A stretch of 41,524 nucleotides of DNA from NCBI RefSeq assembly GCF_000248075.1, contig NZ_BAFB01000227.1:1-41524 (forward strand). Direction: 5' to 3'. Source of the DNA: Gordonia otitidis NBRC 100426 (GTDB lineage Bacteria; Actinomycetota; Actinomycetes; Mycobacteriales; Mycobacteriaceae). Position 1 is the first letter of the stretch, and each line of letters starts with the position of its first letter. The notes beneath the pieces were generated by a model. That model saw only the letters and a program-made list of their open reading frames with translations, was not told where the DNA came from and ran no database searches. A program made the position numbers and the translations under genes. Of this stretch, positions 28,041 through 36,517 are shown piece after piece.

Positions 28041-28413
28041 TCTGGTGTCCCTTTCTCGTGGTCGCCGGGTCACCGCCGCGATTCGGCGGTGTGAACCGGT
28101 ACCGGACTCGACCGACCAGTATGCCATCGGGCCAGGCCCTGACGGAAATCGCGACTACGTGATGACGTCGCGGCGCTCCCGTCGTGGCCGTCGCACTCGA
28201 CTCGACTGCCTGTCACACGCCTCAACACGTCCTCGCACACATTCATTCCGCCCGCGCCAGGCGGGCTACTTGTACCCCGCACGCTGGGACACTTGCACGA
28301 CGCGACGCCATCACTCACCCGGGTCGCATCGCAATGAGGGCAACCTTGGTTTACTGTGCCTTACCTAAGTTACCTAAGTTATAGTCGAGCGCGGCGACGA
28401 GACGAGGCCATCG
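28041..28413. other. Intergenic region between rpmE and the flavoprotein gene
   Basis: This 373-base gap has no convincing gene. It contains the rpmE ribosome-binding site and upstream region at the left, and the flavoprotein promoter with its TTACCTAAG tandem at 28361-28385. The middle holds nothing I can name. Confidence 0.5.
28361..28385 (+). promoter_or_regulatory. Tandem TTACCTAAG sites and -10 box before the flavoprotein gene
   Basis: TTACCTAAG occurs twice head to tail (28361-28369, 28370-28378), followed by TTA and the -10-like TATAGT (28380-28385). The complement, CTTAGGTAA, resembles the TTAGGTTA half-site of IdeR/DtxR iron repressors, but as a direct rather than inverted repeat. 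A repressor bound here would block the promoter. The expected mRNA start is about 20 bases before the ATG. Confidence 0.5.
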
Positions 28414-29766
28414 ATGCGCGCACAGGTCACCGGCAGCCGACAGATCATGCGCCGACCACCCTTGTCCCACACCTCGAGACGGGATGACATGCGATTTCAC
28501 CACGTTCCCACCGGCTCATCGGACTCCTCCACGTCAGACCCTGCTAAGGCGCAGTTCGTGGAGCATCCGTCGCTGATCGCCTACGCCACGCAGACCGGCA
28601 ACGCGGACATGCTGCAATCGACGTCGTCGCGTCGACGAAAGTCTGTGTGGAACCGCAAGAATCCCTACCCGGCCAGGGTGATCGCCAACACGGTCCTCTC
28701 CGGTGCGGGGTCGGCGAAAGAGGTCCGACACCTGGTGCTCTCGCTGGGTGACAGCGGGATGACCTACGAGCCGGGCGACGGGCTCGGCGTCGTGCCGCGC
28801 AACGATCCCGCGTTGGTCGACCGCATCATCGACAGACTCGGGGTCTCCCCTGACACCCCGGTCGTCGACCGCAAGGAGCAGCGGACTCTCCGCGAAGCTC
28901 TCACTGACCGCTATGAGATCGCGACGGCGTCGAAATATCTCGTCGACCACATCGCCGCGCGCAGCGGCGATCCCGAACTCACCCATCTGGTGTCGACTGG
29001 TGACCGCGATGCCCTCGACGCCTGGCTGTGGGGCAAGGACGTTCTCGACCTCCTCGACGTCGACAGGTCACTCGCCATCACGCCCCACGAACTGCTCGCA
29101 GAACTCCAACCGCTCGCGCACCGCGTGTACTCCATCTCGTCGAGTCCTCGTGCGCATGCGGGAACAGTGCACCTCACGATGGCGACCATCCGTTACCGAG
29201 CAGGCGGCGCACGGGAACGTGGTGGCGTGTGTTCGACCCATCTCGCCGACAGGATCGTCGACGGGCAGACGGTTGGCGTGTTCGTGACTCCCAACAGGTC
29301 GTTCCGGCTTCCCGCCGACGACGCGAAGGTGATCATGATCGGACCGGGCACCGGCGTCGCACCGTTTCGCGCGTTTCTGCACGAACGCGCCGAACGCGGT
29401 GCGTCGGGGCAGAATTGGCTCTTCTTCGGCGACCAGCACGAGACGTGCGATCACATCTACCGAGAGGAGATCGCCCGGTTCGTCAGCGACGGCGTCCTCG
29501 ACCGCCTCGACCTGGCGTTCTCGCGCGATCAGGACCACAAGGTCTACGTCCAGGACCGGATGCGTGCTCACGGGGCCGACCTCTACCGCTGGCTCGAGGA
29601 CGGCGCTCACATCTACGTCTGCGGCGACGCCACTCGCATGGCCCACGATGTCGAGGAGGCGTTGCTCGACATCGTCACCGAGCACGGCCACCACAACATC
29701 GCGTCCGCGAAGGATGTGCTGGCGCAACTCAAGAAGGACAGGCGCTACGTCCGCGACGTCTACTGA
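28414..29766 (+). CDS. CysJ-like FAD/NADPH reductase lacking the FMN (flavodoxin) domain
   Basis: A 450-residue diflavin-reductase-type protein. The FAD-binding domain (about 85-300) has RVYS (237-240) and GGVCST (270-275); the NADPH domain has GPGTGVAPFR (310-319) and YVCGDA (401-406), and it ends in RYVRDVY like sulfite reductase CysJ. The roughly 140-residue flavodoxin domain that should precede them is missing, but LIAYATQTGNA (54-64), which looks like its first FMN phosphate-binding loop, remains and is followed directly by the linker NPYPA. It should pass electrons from NADPH through FAD to an unknown acceptor. The ATG at 28414 has GAGG 6 bases upstream; starts at 28447 or 28489 are possible. 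It sits alone behind a possible iron-responsive site, so iron or sulfur metabolism is likely. Confidence 0.82.
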   Translation: MRAQVTGSRQIMRRPPLSHTSRRDDMRFHHVPTGSSDSSTSDPAKAQFVEHPSLIAYATQTGNADMLQSTSSRRRKSVWNRKNPYPARVIANTVLSGAGSAKEVRHLVLSLGDSGMTYEPGDGLGVVPRNDPALVDRIIDRLGVSPDTPVVDRKEQRTLREALTDRYEIATASKYLVDHIAARSGDPELTHLVSTGDRDALDAWLWGKDVLDLLDVDRSLAITPHELLAELQPLAHRVYSISSSPRAHAGTVHLTMATIRYRAGGARERGGVCSTHLADRIVDGQTVGVFVTPNRSFRLPADDAKVIMIGPGTGVAPFRAFLHERAERGASGQNWLFFGDQHETCDHIYREEIARFVSDGVLDRLDLAFSRDQDHKVYVQDRMRAHGADLYRWLEDGAHIYVCGDATRMAHDVEEALLDIVTEHGHHNIASAKDVLAQLKKDRRYVRDVY

Positions 29767-29861
29767 CCCGCCCCACCATCAGCGGTTGCGACGATGCGCG
29801 CGAGCAGGTGTCGGCCATCATCTTCCCTGTTCGGCAACGACGGAAACACCTCGCGCACAAC

Positions 29862-30104
29862 CTATCTGACCGAGAACTCAGAGGGGCTCGCTTTCTGGCA
29901 TCGTGTGGGACGACGGGGGCTGATCACGTCGACCTCTGCGCAGAACCGAACGGCTTCGTCGGGGGCGTCGGTGGACCCGATCGGATACTCGATGACGGAG
30001 AATGCGCCGCACGAACACCGTTGGTAGACAACCGCACCCGTGGACGTGAAGTGACGGGACTGGGTGGTCCACCGGTGTGCATGGTCGAAGTGTGTGAGTG
30101 CCAT
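29862..30104 (-). CDS. Small conserved hypothetical protein with a CSCG motif
   Basis: An 80-residue protein beginning MALTHFDHAHRWTTQSRH, with a TSTGAVVYQRCSCGAFSV stretch that resembles small mycobacterial proteins of unknown function containing a similar xRCxCGA motif. Four cysteines in all could bind metal. The ATG at 30104 is chosen because the family-like sequence begins there; a longer frame to 30140 would run into the divergent gene. Its start is 25 bases from that of the CGNR gene, so they share a promoter region. Confidence 0.6.
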   Translation of the reverse strand: MALTHFDHAHRWTTQSRHFTSTGAVVYQRCSCGAFSVIEYPIGSTDAPDEAVRFCAEVDVISPRRPTRCQKASPSEFSVR

Positions 30105-30129
30105 GTCCCCACTGTGATGTAATGGCATT

Positions 30130-30660
30130 GTGCATTTCAACCATTACGGGCAGGATGCGGTCCTGCTGGCCGTCGACCTGGCGAACGATCCGCCGCGGGA
30201 TGCCGGTGAACTCGTTTCCCGATGCGACGCAGCAGGGTTCGTGTTCGACGCCGATGACGTCGGCCTCCGCGATCTACACAAGACACTCGAATACCTCGAG
30301 CGGTGGCGGGCCGTTGCCCGTGCCGTCGACGAACAGGTCCGGGCAGATCTTCTCAACGATCTACTCCTCCACCACGCGGCAGCTCCCCGACTGACCGATC
30401 ATGCGGGTACGGGCTGGCATCTGCACTTCCGCGACGACAACGTCGCGGGCTGGCAGCAGATCTGCGTGCTGATCTCCGCCGCGACGGCATTGCACCTCAC
30501 GGGCCGCGGCATCGACCGCTTGGGGGAATGCGAACTCGCCGAATGCACTCGTGTGTACGCCGACGTCTCCCGAAATGGCAGGCAGCGCTACTGCTCGCCC
30601 ACGTGCGCGAATCGGGCCGCCGTGCGCAGACACCGTGCCGCACGCCTGACAGCACGGTGA
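30130..30660 (+). CDS. CGNR-type zinc-finger protein (ABATE domain)
   Basis: A 176-residue protein. The N-terminal ABATE-type domain (about 1-125) contains LVSRCDAAGF and LRDLHKTLEYLERWR; the C-terminal zinc finger has Cys in GEC, AEC, YCS and TCANR (about 133-165), where CANR stands in for the usual CGNR, followed by a basic tail. Such proteins are presumed stress-linked transcription regulators. The start is GTG at 30130. The gene is divergent from the small CSCG protein. Confidence 0.85.
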   Translation: MHFNHYGQDAVLLAVDLANDPPRDAGELVSRCDAAGFVFDADDVGLRDLHKTLEYLERWRAVARAVDEQVRADLLNDLLLHHAAAPRLTDHAGTGWHLHFRDDNVAGWQQICVLISAATALHLTGRGIDRLGECELAECTRVYADVSRNGRQRYCSPTCANRAAVRRHRAARLTAR

Positions 30661-30685
30661 AAGAACGATCTCGGAGAATACGAGA

Positions 30686-30724
30686 GGGCCCGCGGACGCT
30701 CACAAGGTGAGAGTCCGCGGGCCC
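30686..30724. terminator. Strong bidirectional terminator between the CGNR gene and rho
   Basis: A perfect 12-bp GC-rich stem (GGGCCCGCGGAC at 30686-30697 with its complement at 30713-30724) encloses a further 5-bp hairpin (CTCAC, AAG, GTGAG). It lies between two converging genes and can serve both; the leftward side is richer in U afterwards. Confidence 0.85.
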
Positions 30725-30765
30725 CTGCTCAGTTGCTGTGCTGTGTCAGCCGGTCTGCACCGTGA

Positions 30766-32787
30766 TCAGTCGTCCTTCATGGCGCCTGGGGTGTTCGACT
30801 GGACCTGCAGCAAGAATTCGTAGTTGTTCTTGGTCTTCTTGAGCTGACTGATCAGCAGATCGATCGCCTGCTGCGAATCGAGTCCACTCAGGACGCGCCG
30901 CAGCTTGTGCATGATCCCGAACTCCTCGGCCGACATCAGCAGCTCGTCCTTGCGGGTGCTCGACTGGTTGACATCGACGGCGGGGAAGACACGACGATCA
31001 GCGATCTTGCGGTCGAGTTTGAGCTCGGCGTTACTCGTGCCCTTGAACTCCTCGAAGATGACCGTGTCACCGGTCGAACCGGTCTCGACCAGCGCGGACG
31101 CGATGATCGTGAGCGATCCGCCGTTCTCGATGTTGCGCGCGGCACCGAGGAAGCGCTTCGGCGGGTAGAGAGCTGTCGAATCCACACCACCGGACAGGAT
31201 GCGCCCTGACGCGGGCGACGCATTGTTGTAGGCGCGGCCCAGTCGGGTGATCGAGTCGAGCAACACCACGACGTCCTTGCCCTGCTCCACGAGCCGCTTG
31301 GCGCGCTCGATCGCGAGTTCGGACACAGAGGTGTGGTCTGACGGCGGTCGATCGAAGGTCGAGGCGATGACCTCACCCTTGACCGAACGTTGCATGTCGG
31401 TGACCTCTTCAGGTCGCTCGTCGACGAGCACGACCATCAGGTGGCATTCGGGATTGTTGGTCGCGATCGCGTTGGCGATGTCCTGCAGGATCGTTGTCTT
31501 ACCGGCCTTCGGCGGGGACACGATCAATGCACGCTGCCCCTTGCCGATCGGCATGATGAGGTCGATGACACGGGTGTCGAGTTGCTCCTTGCCCGTCTCG
31601 AGGCGCAGCCGTTGATTCGGGTACAGCGGGGTGAGCTTGTTGAAATCGGGTCGCTTACGAGCGGCGTCGACATCCATTCCGTTGACCGAGTCGAGCCGCA
31701 CCAGCGGATTGAACTTCTGCCGCTGGTTCTGCTGCTCACCCTCGCGCGGAACCTTCACCGCACCGGTGATCGCGTCGCCGCGGCGCAACCCGTTCTTGCG
31801 TACGAGGTTCATCGAGACGTACACGTCGTTCGGTCCGGCCAGATAGCCGGAGGTTCGCACGAACGCGTAGTTGTCGAGCACGTCGAGGATGCCGGCGACG
31901 GGCTGCAACACGTCGTCTTCGGAGATCTGCGGCTCTCCATTGCCCGAACCGTCGCGGTCACGCCCGCGGCGACGCTCACGGAAGCGTCGACCCCTGCGAC
32001 CGCGACCGCCGCCCTCGCCGTCGTCGTCACGGTTGTCACGGGCGTTGTTGTCGCGGTTGCTGCTGGCGCCCTGGTTCTTGCCGCTGTTCTGCTGGCCACC
32101 CTGGTTGGTGTCGCCACCCTGCTGACCTGCATTCGAACCACTGTTGTTGGAACCGCTGTTGTTCGAGCCGCCCGAGTTGGAGCCGCCCTGTCCGCCACTG
32201 CGGTTGCGATTCCGGTTGCGGTTGTTGCCGCTCTGGTTGCCGGAGCTGTCGTTGCCGGAATTGTTTCCGCCGGCTCGGTCGGTGCTCCCGCGGTCGCCGT
32301 CAGCACGATCGTTGCGAGAGCTCGACTCGCCCGCTGCCACCGAGGTGGTCGAGGCGTCAGCGTCGGCGCCCGCGGAACCGGCGCTATTCACGTCGTCCCT
32401 GCTGGTCGCGGGGCGCGACTGGCCTTCGGTGGACGCCGACTTCGACGGCGCGGCGGTCTCCTCCGCGGAGATCGTCATCTGCTCGGGAGCCGAGCCGGTC
32501 TCTTTGGTGCGACGTGCACTTGCGCGCGTCGCGGCCTTGGGGGCCTCGGCTTTCGTGGCCGCGGCCTTGGGAGCGTCTGACGCGGGCGCACCTGCGCCCT
32601 GACGCTCCTTGATGGCGGCGATCAGGTCGCCTTTGCGCATTCCGGACGTGCCCTTGATGCCCAGCTCACCTGCGAGTGAACGGAGTTCGGTAAGCACCAT
32701 GCCGGAGAGGCCTGCGCGCGCCTTGGTCTTGGTTGCGCCTTGGTCGTCGGCGACGCTCGGCGCGGTGATCAGGTCCGTATCAGTCAC
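30766..32787 (-). CDS. rho: Transcription termination factor Rho with Asn/Gly-rich insertion
   Basis: A 673-residue hexameric RNA helicase that ends transcription. The SAP-like N-terminal helices (about 27-62) are followed by a low-complexity region, the RNA-binding fold (about 288-370), and the ATPase with Walker A SPPKAGKTT (424-432) and VVLVDERPEEVTD (452-464). Between 173 and 253 the sequence is almost only Asn, Ser, Gly, Gln and Asp, then 259-280 is an arginine-rich patch. Rho with such insertions is an actinobacterial feature that extends RNA binding. The start is GTG at 32787 with AAAGGA five bases upstream; frames further upstream lie in the leader. Confidence 0.96.
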   Translation of the reverse strand: MTDTDLITAPSVADDQGATKTKARAGLSGMVLTELRSLAGELGIKGTSGMRKGDLIAAIKERQGAGAPASDAPKAAATKAEAPKAATRASARRTKETGSAPEQMTISAEETAAPSKSASTEGQSRPATSRDDVNSAGSAGADADASTTSVAAGESSSRNDRADGDRGSTDRAGGNNSGNDSSGNQSGNNRNRNRNRSGGQGGSNSGGSNNSGSNNSGSNAGQQGGDTNQGGQQNSGKNQGASSNRDNNARDNRDDDGEGGGRGRRGRRFRERRRGRDRDGSGNGEPQISEDDVLQPVAGILDVLDNYAFVRTSGYLAGPNDVYVSMNLVRKNGLRRGDAITGAVKVPREGEQQNQRQKFNPLVRLDSVNGMDVDAARKRPDFNKLTPLYPNQRLRLETGKEQLDTRVIDLIMPIGKGQRALIVSPPKAGKTTILQDIANAIATNNPECHLMVVLVDERPEEVTDMQRSVKGEVIASTFDRPPSDHTSVSELAIERAKRLVEQGKDVVVLLDSITRLGRAYNNASPASGRILSGGVDSTALYPPKRFLGAARNIENGGSLTIIASALVETGSTGDTVIFEEFKGTSNAELKLDRKIADRRVFPAVDVNQSSTRKDELLMSAEEFGIMHKLRRVLSGLDSQQAIDLLISQLKKTKNNYEFLLQVQSNTPGAMKDD

Positions 32788-33167
32788 GGATGTCCTTTCG
32801 TTCCTCCGCAGTGAGATGCTGCATGAGGTCTTGATTTCGCCTGCTGAGGCGTCCGACGCGCGATATCGACTCGACGGGTCGGAATCCATCAGAGGAAACT
32901 GGCCGCCGTCCGCGGTGGACGGGCGGGCAAGATTGTGGTCCCGCTGCGGTGTGTCACTCCTGAACTGCTGTGCTCTCAAGGAACTGCCGACTCGCGGATT
33001 ACGCGATGCCCCAGATCGGTGACTGTTCATGTGCGCATCCGGGAGCCGACCGGATACTGATCAGAGATCGGTGAGAAGCACGGCGGAACGAGCCTGCGCG
33101 GCTAGACCAGTTTATGATAACCCCCCAGGCGTGATACGGGCAACACGCCGTACCTGCACGAGAAGAT
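32788..33167 (-). other. Leader of rho and thrB-rho gap
   Basis: This 380-base gap has no gene. If the promoter at 33114-33143 is right, rho has an untranslated leader of about 320 bases. Near the thrB stop, GGCGTG/CACGCC (33128-33149) can form a 6-bp hairpin that overlaps the -35 box and could end the thrB transcript. Confidence 0.5.
33114..33143 (-). promoter_or_regulatory. Probable rho promoter
   Basis: On the leftward strand TTGCCC (33138-33143) and TATCAT (33114-33119) are 18 bases apart. The expected start is near 33107. The region is unusually AT-rich around the -10 for this window. Confidence 0.5.
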
Positions 33168-34106
33168 TCAGCCGATCCGGACGCCGCCGGCGATCTCGAG
33201 CTGTTGAACACGAAAACCCTGTTCAGAGGCGAGTTCGCGGGTGCCCGCGTCCAGCGATCGGGTGTCGAGTACCAGGACACTCGGACCGGCACCCGACACC
33301 GTTGCTGCGTATCCCCTGGCGCGGAGTTCGGCGACAAGCCGCGACGTCTCCGGCATGGCCTCGGCTCGATATGGCTGGTGCAGGCGGTCGTCGGTGGCGG
33401 CGAACAGACACCGCGGGTCGGAGGTCAGCGCGACCACAGCCAGGGCTGCGCGGCTGACGTTGAAGATCGCGTCCGTGCGCGGTACCGCGTCCGGCAGCAG
33501 TCCACGAGTGTAGGACGTCGACGACTCGGTCGCCGGGACGAAGACCGTTGCCCGGATGTCGGGATGAACGCCGAGCCTGCGCGCACCGTAAGCGGGGTGC
33601 TCGCCCGGCTCGATCCACGTGACCACCGCCGAACCGAGGACACTGGCCGCCGCGTTGTCGGGGTGACCTTCGAAGGCGCTCGCCAGCTGTACCAGGTCGC
33701 CATCGGAAATCGGATCCCCCAGGCCTGCGGCGGAAACCAGACCCGAGGCCGCAGCGAGCCCGGACACCGCGGCCGAGGCCGACGATCCCAGTCCGCGGGA
33801 ATGCGGGATGGCATTGACCGTCTTCAGGTGCAGGCCCGCGGCCGACACTCCCGCGTGGGCGAGTCCCGCGAGCAGCGCGCGGACGACGAGATGATTGGCG
33901 TCGCGTGGTACCTCGTCGGCAGCCTCGCCGGCGACGTCGACGTCGATGCCCGCGGGAGTCGTGGTGGCAACCACCTCGTCGTAGAGTCCGAGCGCGATAC
34001 CGAGGGAGTCGAACCCCGGACCGAGATTCGCGCTCGAGGCGGGCACACGAACTCGAGCCGAAAGCCCTTCGGGCAGTTGCCTGTAGACCGTATCCGGGCT
34101 GACCAT
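33168..34106 (-). CDS. thrB: Homoserine kinase
   Basis: A 312-residue GHMP kinase that phosphorylates homoserine on the way to threonine. The ATP-binding motif PHSRGLGSSAS is at about 101-111; VRVPASSANLGPGFDSLG near the N-terminus binds substrate. The start at 34106 gives family length and lies 19 bases after the thrC stop; a frame starting at 34151 would overlap thrC. Last gene of argS-lysA-hom-thrC-thrB. Confidence 0.95.
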   Translation of the reverse strand: MVSPDTVYRQLPEGLSARVRVPASSANLGPGFDSLGIALGLYDEVVATTTPAGIDVDVAGEAADEVPRDANHLVVRALLAGLAHAGVSAAGLHLKTVNAIPHSRGLGSSASAAVSGLAAASGLVSAAGLGDPISDGDLVQLASAFEGHPDNAAASVLGSAVVTWIEPGEHPAYGARRLGVHPDIRATVFVPATESSTSYTRGLLPDAVPRTDAIFNVSRAALAVVALTSDPRCLFAATDDRLHQPYRAEAMPETSRLVAELRARGYAATVSGAGPSVLVLDTRSLDAGTRELASEQGFRVQQLEIAGGVRIG

Positions 34107-34125
34107 TCGTGAGGCCGTCCCGGGT

Positions 34126-35220
34126 TCAGGCGACGCCGAGCGCATCGGCAACCGCCACGGGATCGACGGGGATGGCCTCGACCTCCGGCATTCCCAACAG
34201 CGCGGTGTCAGGGTCTTTGAGTCCGTTACCGGTCACCGTGCAGACGACAGTCTGACCCGGTGTGATCCAACCGTCTGCGTGGGCTGCGAGCAGGCCCGCG
34301 ACGCTCGCCGCCGATGCGGGCTCGACGAAGACGCCTTCCTTGCCCGCCACGAGTCGGTATGCCTCGAGCAGTTTCTCGTCGGTGGCCGCGCGGAACTGTC
34401 CGCCCGACTCCTCCTTGGCTGCGACGGCCTGGTTCCAACTCGCGGGCGATCCGATGCGGATCGCGGTCGCGATCGTCTCGGGATCCTTCACGGGTGCGCC
34501 GTTGACGAGCGGAGCCGCACCAGCAGCCTGGACACCGAGCATGCGTGGCAGATCACTGATGCCGTCGGCGTTGTACTCGCGGTAGCCCTTCCAGTAGGCG
34601 GTGATGTTGCCCGCGTTACCGACCGGCAGCACATGGACGTCGGGGGCGCGACCGAGAACGTCGACGATCTCGAATGCCGCGGTCTTCTGGCCTTCGATGC
34701 GAGCCGGGTTTACCGAGTTGACCAGTTCGATCTCGGTGAATTCCGCAGTCGCCTTGCGCGCGAGTTCGAGACAGTCGTCGAAGTTGCCCTGGACCTGGAT
34801 GATCTTGGCGCCGCTCATCACTGCCTGGGCGAGTTTGCCCATCGCGATCTTGCCCTCGGGAATGAGAACAGCACACGTGATCCCGGCCCGGGTGGCGTAG
34901 GCGGCCGCCGATGCCGACGTGTTTCCGGTCGACGCACACAGCACGGCGGTCTTGCCGTTGTTCACCGCATTGCTCACGGCCATGGTCATGCCACGATCCT
35001 TGAACGAGCCGGTGGGATTGAGCCCCTCCACCTTGAGGTACACCTCGCAGCCGGTCAGGTCCGACAGATGACGTGCCGGAACCAGCGGGGTGGCACCCTC
35101 GAGCAGAGTCACCACTGTCCAGTCGTCACCGACAGGTAGTCGCGACCGATAGGCTTCGATCAGCCCCGGCCAGCCTGCGTGCACAGAGGCATGCGCGGGT
35201 GCATTGGTGGCGTCAGTCAT
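34126..35220 (-). CDS. thrC: Threonine synthase
   Basis: A 364-residue PLP enzyme turning O-phosphohomoserine into threonine. PLP lysine is Lys74 in [10 protein letters not shown]; the phosphate-binding glycine run is LPVGNAGN. The short actinobacterial/Bacillus type. Its ATG lies inside the end of hom (8-bp overlap), so the two are translationally coupled. Confidence 0.96.
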   Translation of the reverse strand: MTDATNAPAHASVHAGWPGLIEAYRSRLPVGDDWTVVTLLEGATPLVPARHLSDLTGCEVYLKVEGLNPTGSFKDRGMTMAVSNAVNNGKTAVLCASTGNTSASAAAYATRAGITCAVLIPEGKIAMGKLAQAVMSGAKIIQVQGNFDDCLELARKATAEFTEIELVNSVNPARIEGQKTAAFEIVDVLGRAPDVHVLPVGNAGNITAYWKGYREYNADGISDLPRMLGVQAAGAAPLVNGAPVKDPETIATAIRIGSPASWNQAVAAKEESGGQFRAATDEKLLEAYRLVAGKEGVFVEPASAASVAGLLAAHADGWITPGQTVVCTVTGNGLKDPDTALLGMPEVEAIPVDPVAVADALGVA

Positions 35221-36517
35221 CGGTTCCTTCCAATCGAAGAACGCTCGACACCGTTGTCACGGAGTCCATGTCCTCAAGTGCTGCAACGCATTCCGACTGT
35301 GCCCGATCGGGTGCGCGGTGTGTCACGACGATGAGCCGGGCGTCGTCGCCCGCGCCTTCCTGGCGCACGGCGGCGATGCTCACGGAGCGCTTCGAGAATT
35401 CGTTGGCGACCTGTGAGAGTACACCCGGCTTGTCGGCGACCCGCATCGAGACGTAGTAGCGCGTGGGGACCTCGTCGATGGACGCAATGGGTAGCGAGGC
35501 GTAGGTCGACTCGAGGGGGCCGCGTCCGCCGTGCACCTTGTTACGCGCCGCCATCACCATGTCGCCGAGTACGGCCGACGCCGTCGGCGCCCCGCCTGCG
35601 CCCTGTCCGTAGAACATGAGCCTGCCCGCGTTCTCTGCCTCCACCACGACCGCGTTGAACGCACCGTTGACCGTTGCCAGGGGATGCGAGAGCGGGATCA
35701 GTGCCGGATACACCCGTGCGGAGACCCGCTGCGAACCGTCGTGACCACGCACGCGCTCGCAGATCGAGAGCAGTTTCACCGTGCAGTCGAACTTCCGGGC
35801 GGCCACGAGATCGTCAGGCGTCACGTGCGTGATGCCCTCGCGGTAGACGTCTGCGGCGGTCACGCGGGTGTGGAAGGCGATCGACGCGAGAATCGCGGCC
35901 TTGGCTGCCGCGTCGTAGCCCTCGACGTCGGCGGTCGGATCGGCCTCCGCGTATCCGAGACGTCCTGCCTCCGCGAGGGTTTCGTCATAGCCGGCGCCCG
36001 TCTGGGCCATGGCCGAGAGGATGAAGTTCGTCGTGCCGTTGACGATTCCAGCCACCCGCTCGACGGTGTCACCGGCAAGCGACTGCATCAGCGGACGCAC
36101 CACGGGGATCGCACCGGCGACAGCGGCCTCGAAGTAGAGATCGACCTTCGCCTCGGCCGCAGCCGTAGCCAGTTCACCGGTGTACTCGGCGAGCAACGCT
36201 TTGTTCGCGGTCACCACCGACTTGCCCGATTGCAGTGCGGTACGGATCAATTCACGCGCGGGGTCGATTCCACCCATGAGTTCGACGACGATGTCGACGT
36301 CGTCGCGTGCGACCAGACCTGCCGGGTCGTCGGTGACCAACTCCTGCGCGATCTTGCGCGGACGGCTCAGATCGCGCACGGCCACGCCCCGCAGTTCGAC
36401 CGGGGCGCCCACACGCGCGCGCAGATCCGCGGCGTTCTCCTCGATGATCCGGACCACCTCGGCGCCGACGTTGCCCATACCGAGCACCGCGATGCCGATC
36501 GTCTTGTTCTCGCTCAT
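35213..36517 (-). CDS. hom: Homoserine dehydrogenase
   Basis: A 434-residue enzyme reducing aspartate semialdehyde to homoserine. The NAD(P)-binding GMGNVG is at 13-18; the catalytic core spans about 135-320, including [12 protein letters not shown]; a C-terminal ACT domain (about 350-430, [16 protein letters not shown]) gives threonine feedback control. The ATG directly abuts the lysA stop, and its GGAGG site lies within the lysA end. Confidence 0.96.
   Translation of the reverse strand: MSENKTIGIAVLGMGNVGAEVVRIIEENAADLRARVGAPVELRGVAVRDLSRPRKIAQELVTDDPAGLVARDDVDIVVELMGGIDPARELIRTALQSGKSVVTANKALLAEYTGELATAAAEAKVDLYFEAAVAGAIPVVRPLMQSLAGDTVERVAGIVNGTTNFILSAMAQTGAGYDETLAEAGRLGYAEADPTADVEGYDAAAKAAILASIAFHTRVTAADVYREGITHVTPDDLVAARKFDCTVKLLSICERVRGHDGSQRVSARVYPALIPLSHPLATVNGAFNAVVVEAENAGRLMFYGQGAGGAPTASAVLGDMVMAARNKVHGGRGPLESTYASLPIASIDEVPTRYYVSMRVADKPGVLSQVANEFSKRSVSIAAVRQEGAGDDARLIVVTHRAPDRAQSECVAALEDMDSVTTVSSVLRLEGTDD

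Noticed and set aside
31390-32580. A 396-codon rightward frame opposite rho
   Set aside because: Antisense of rho; the Ala/Val-rich stretch is the mirror of the Asn/Gly-rich segment.
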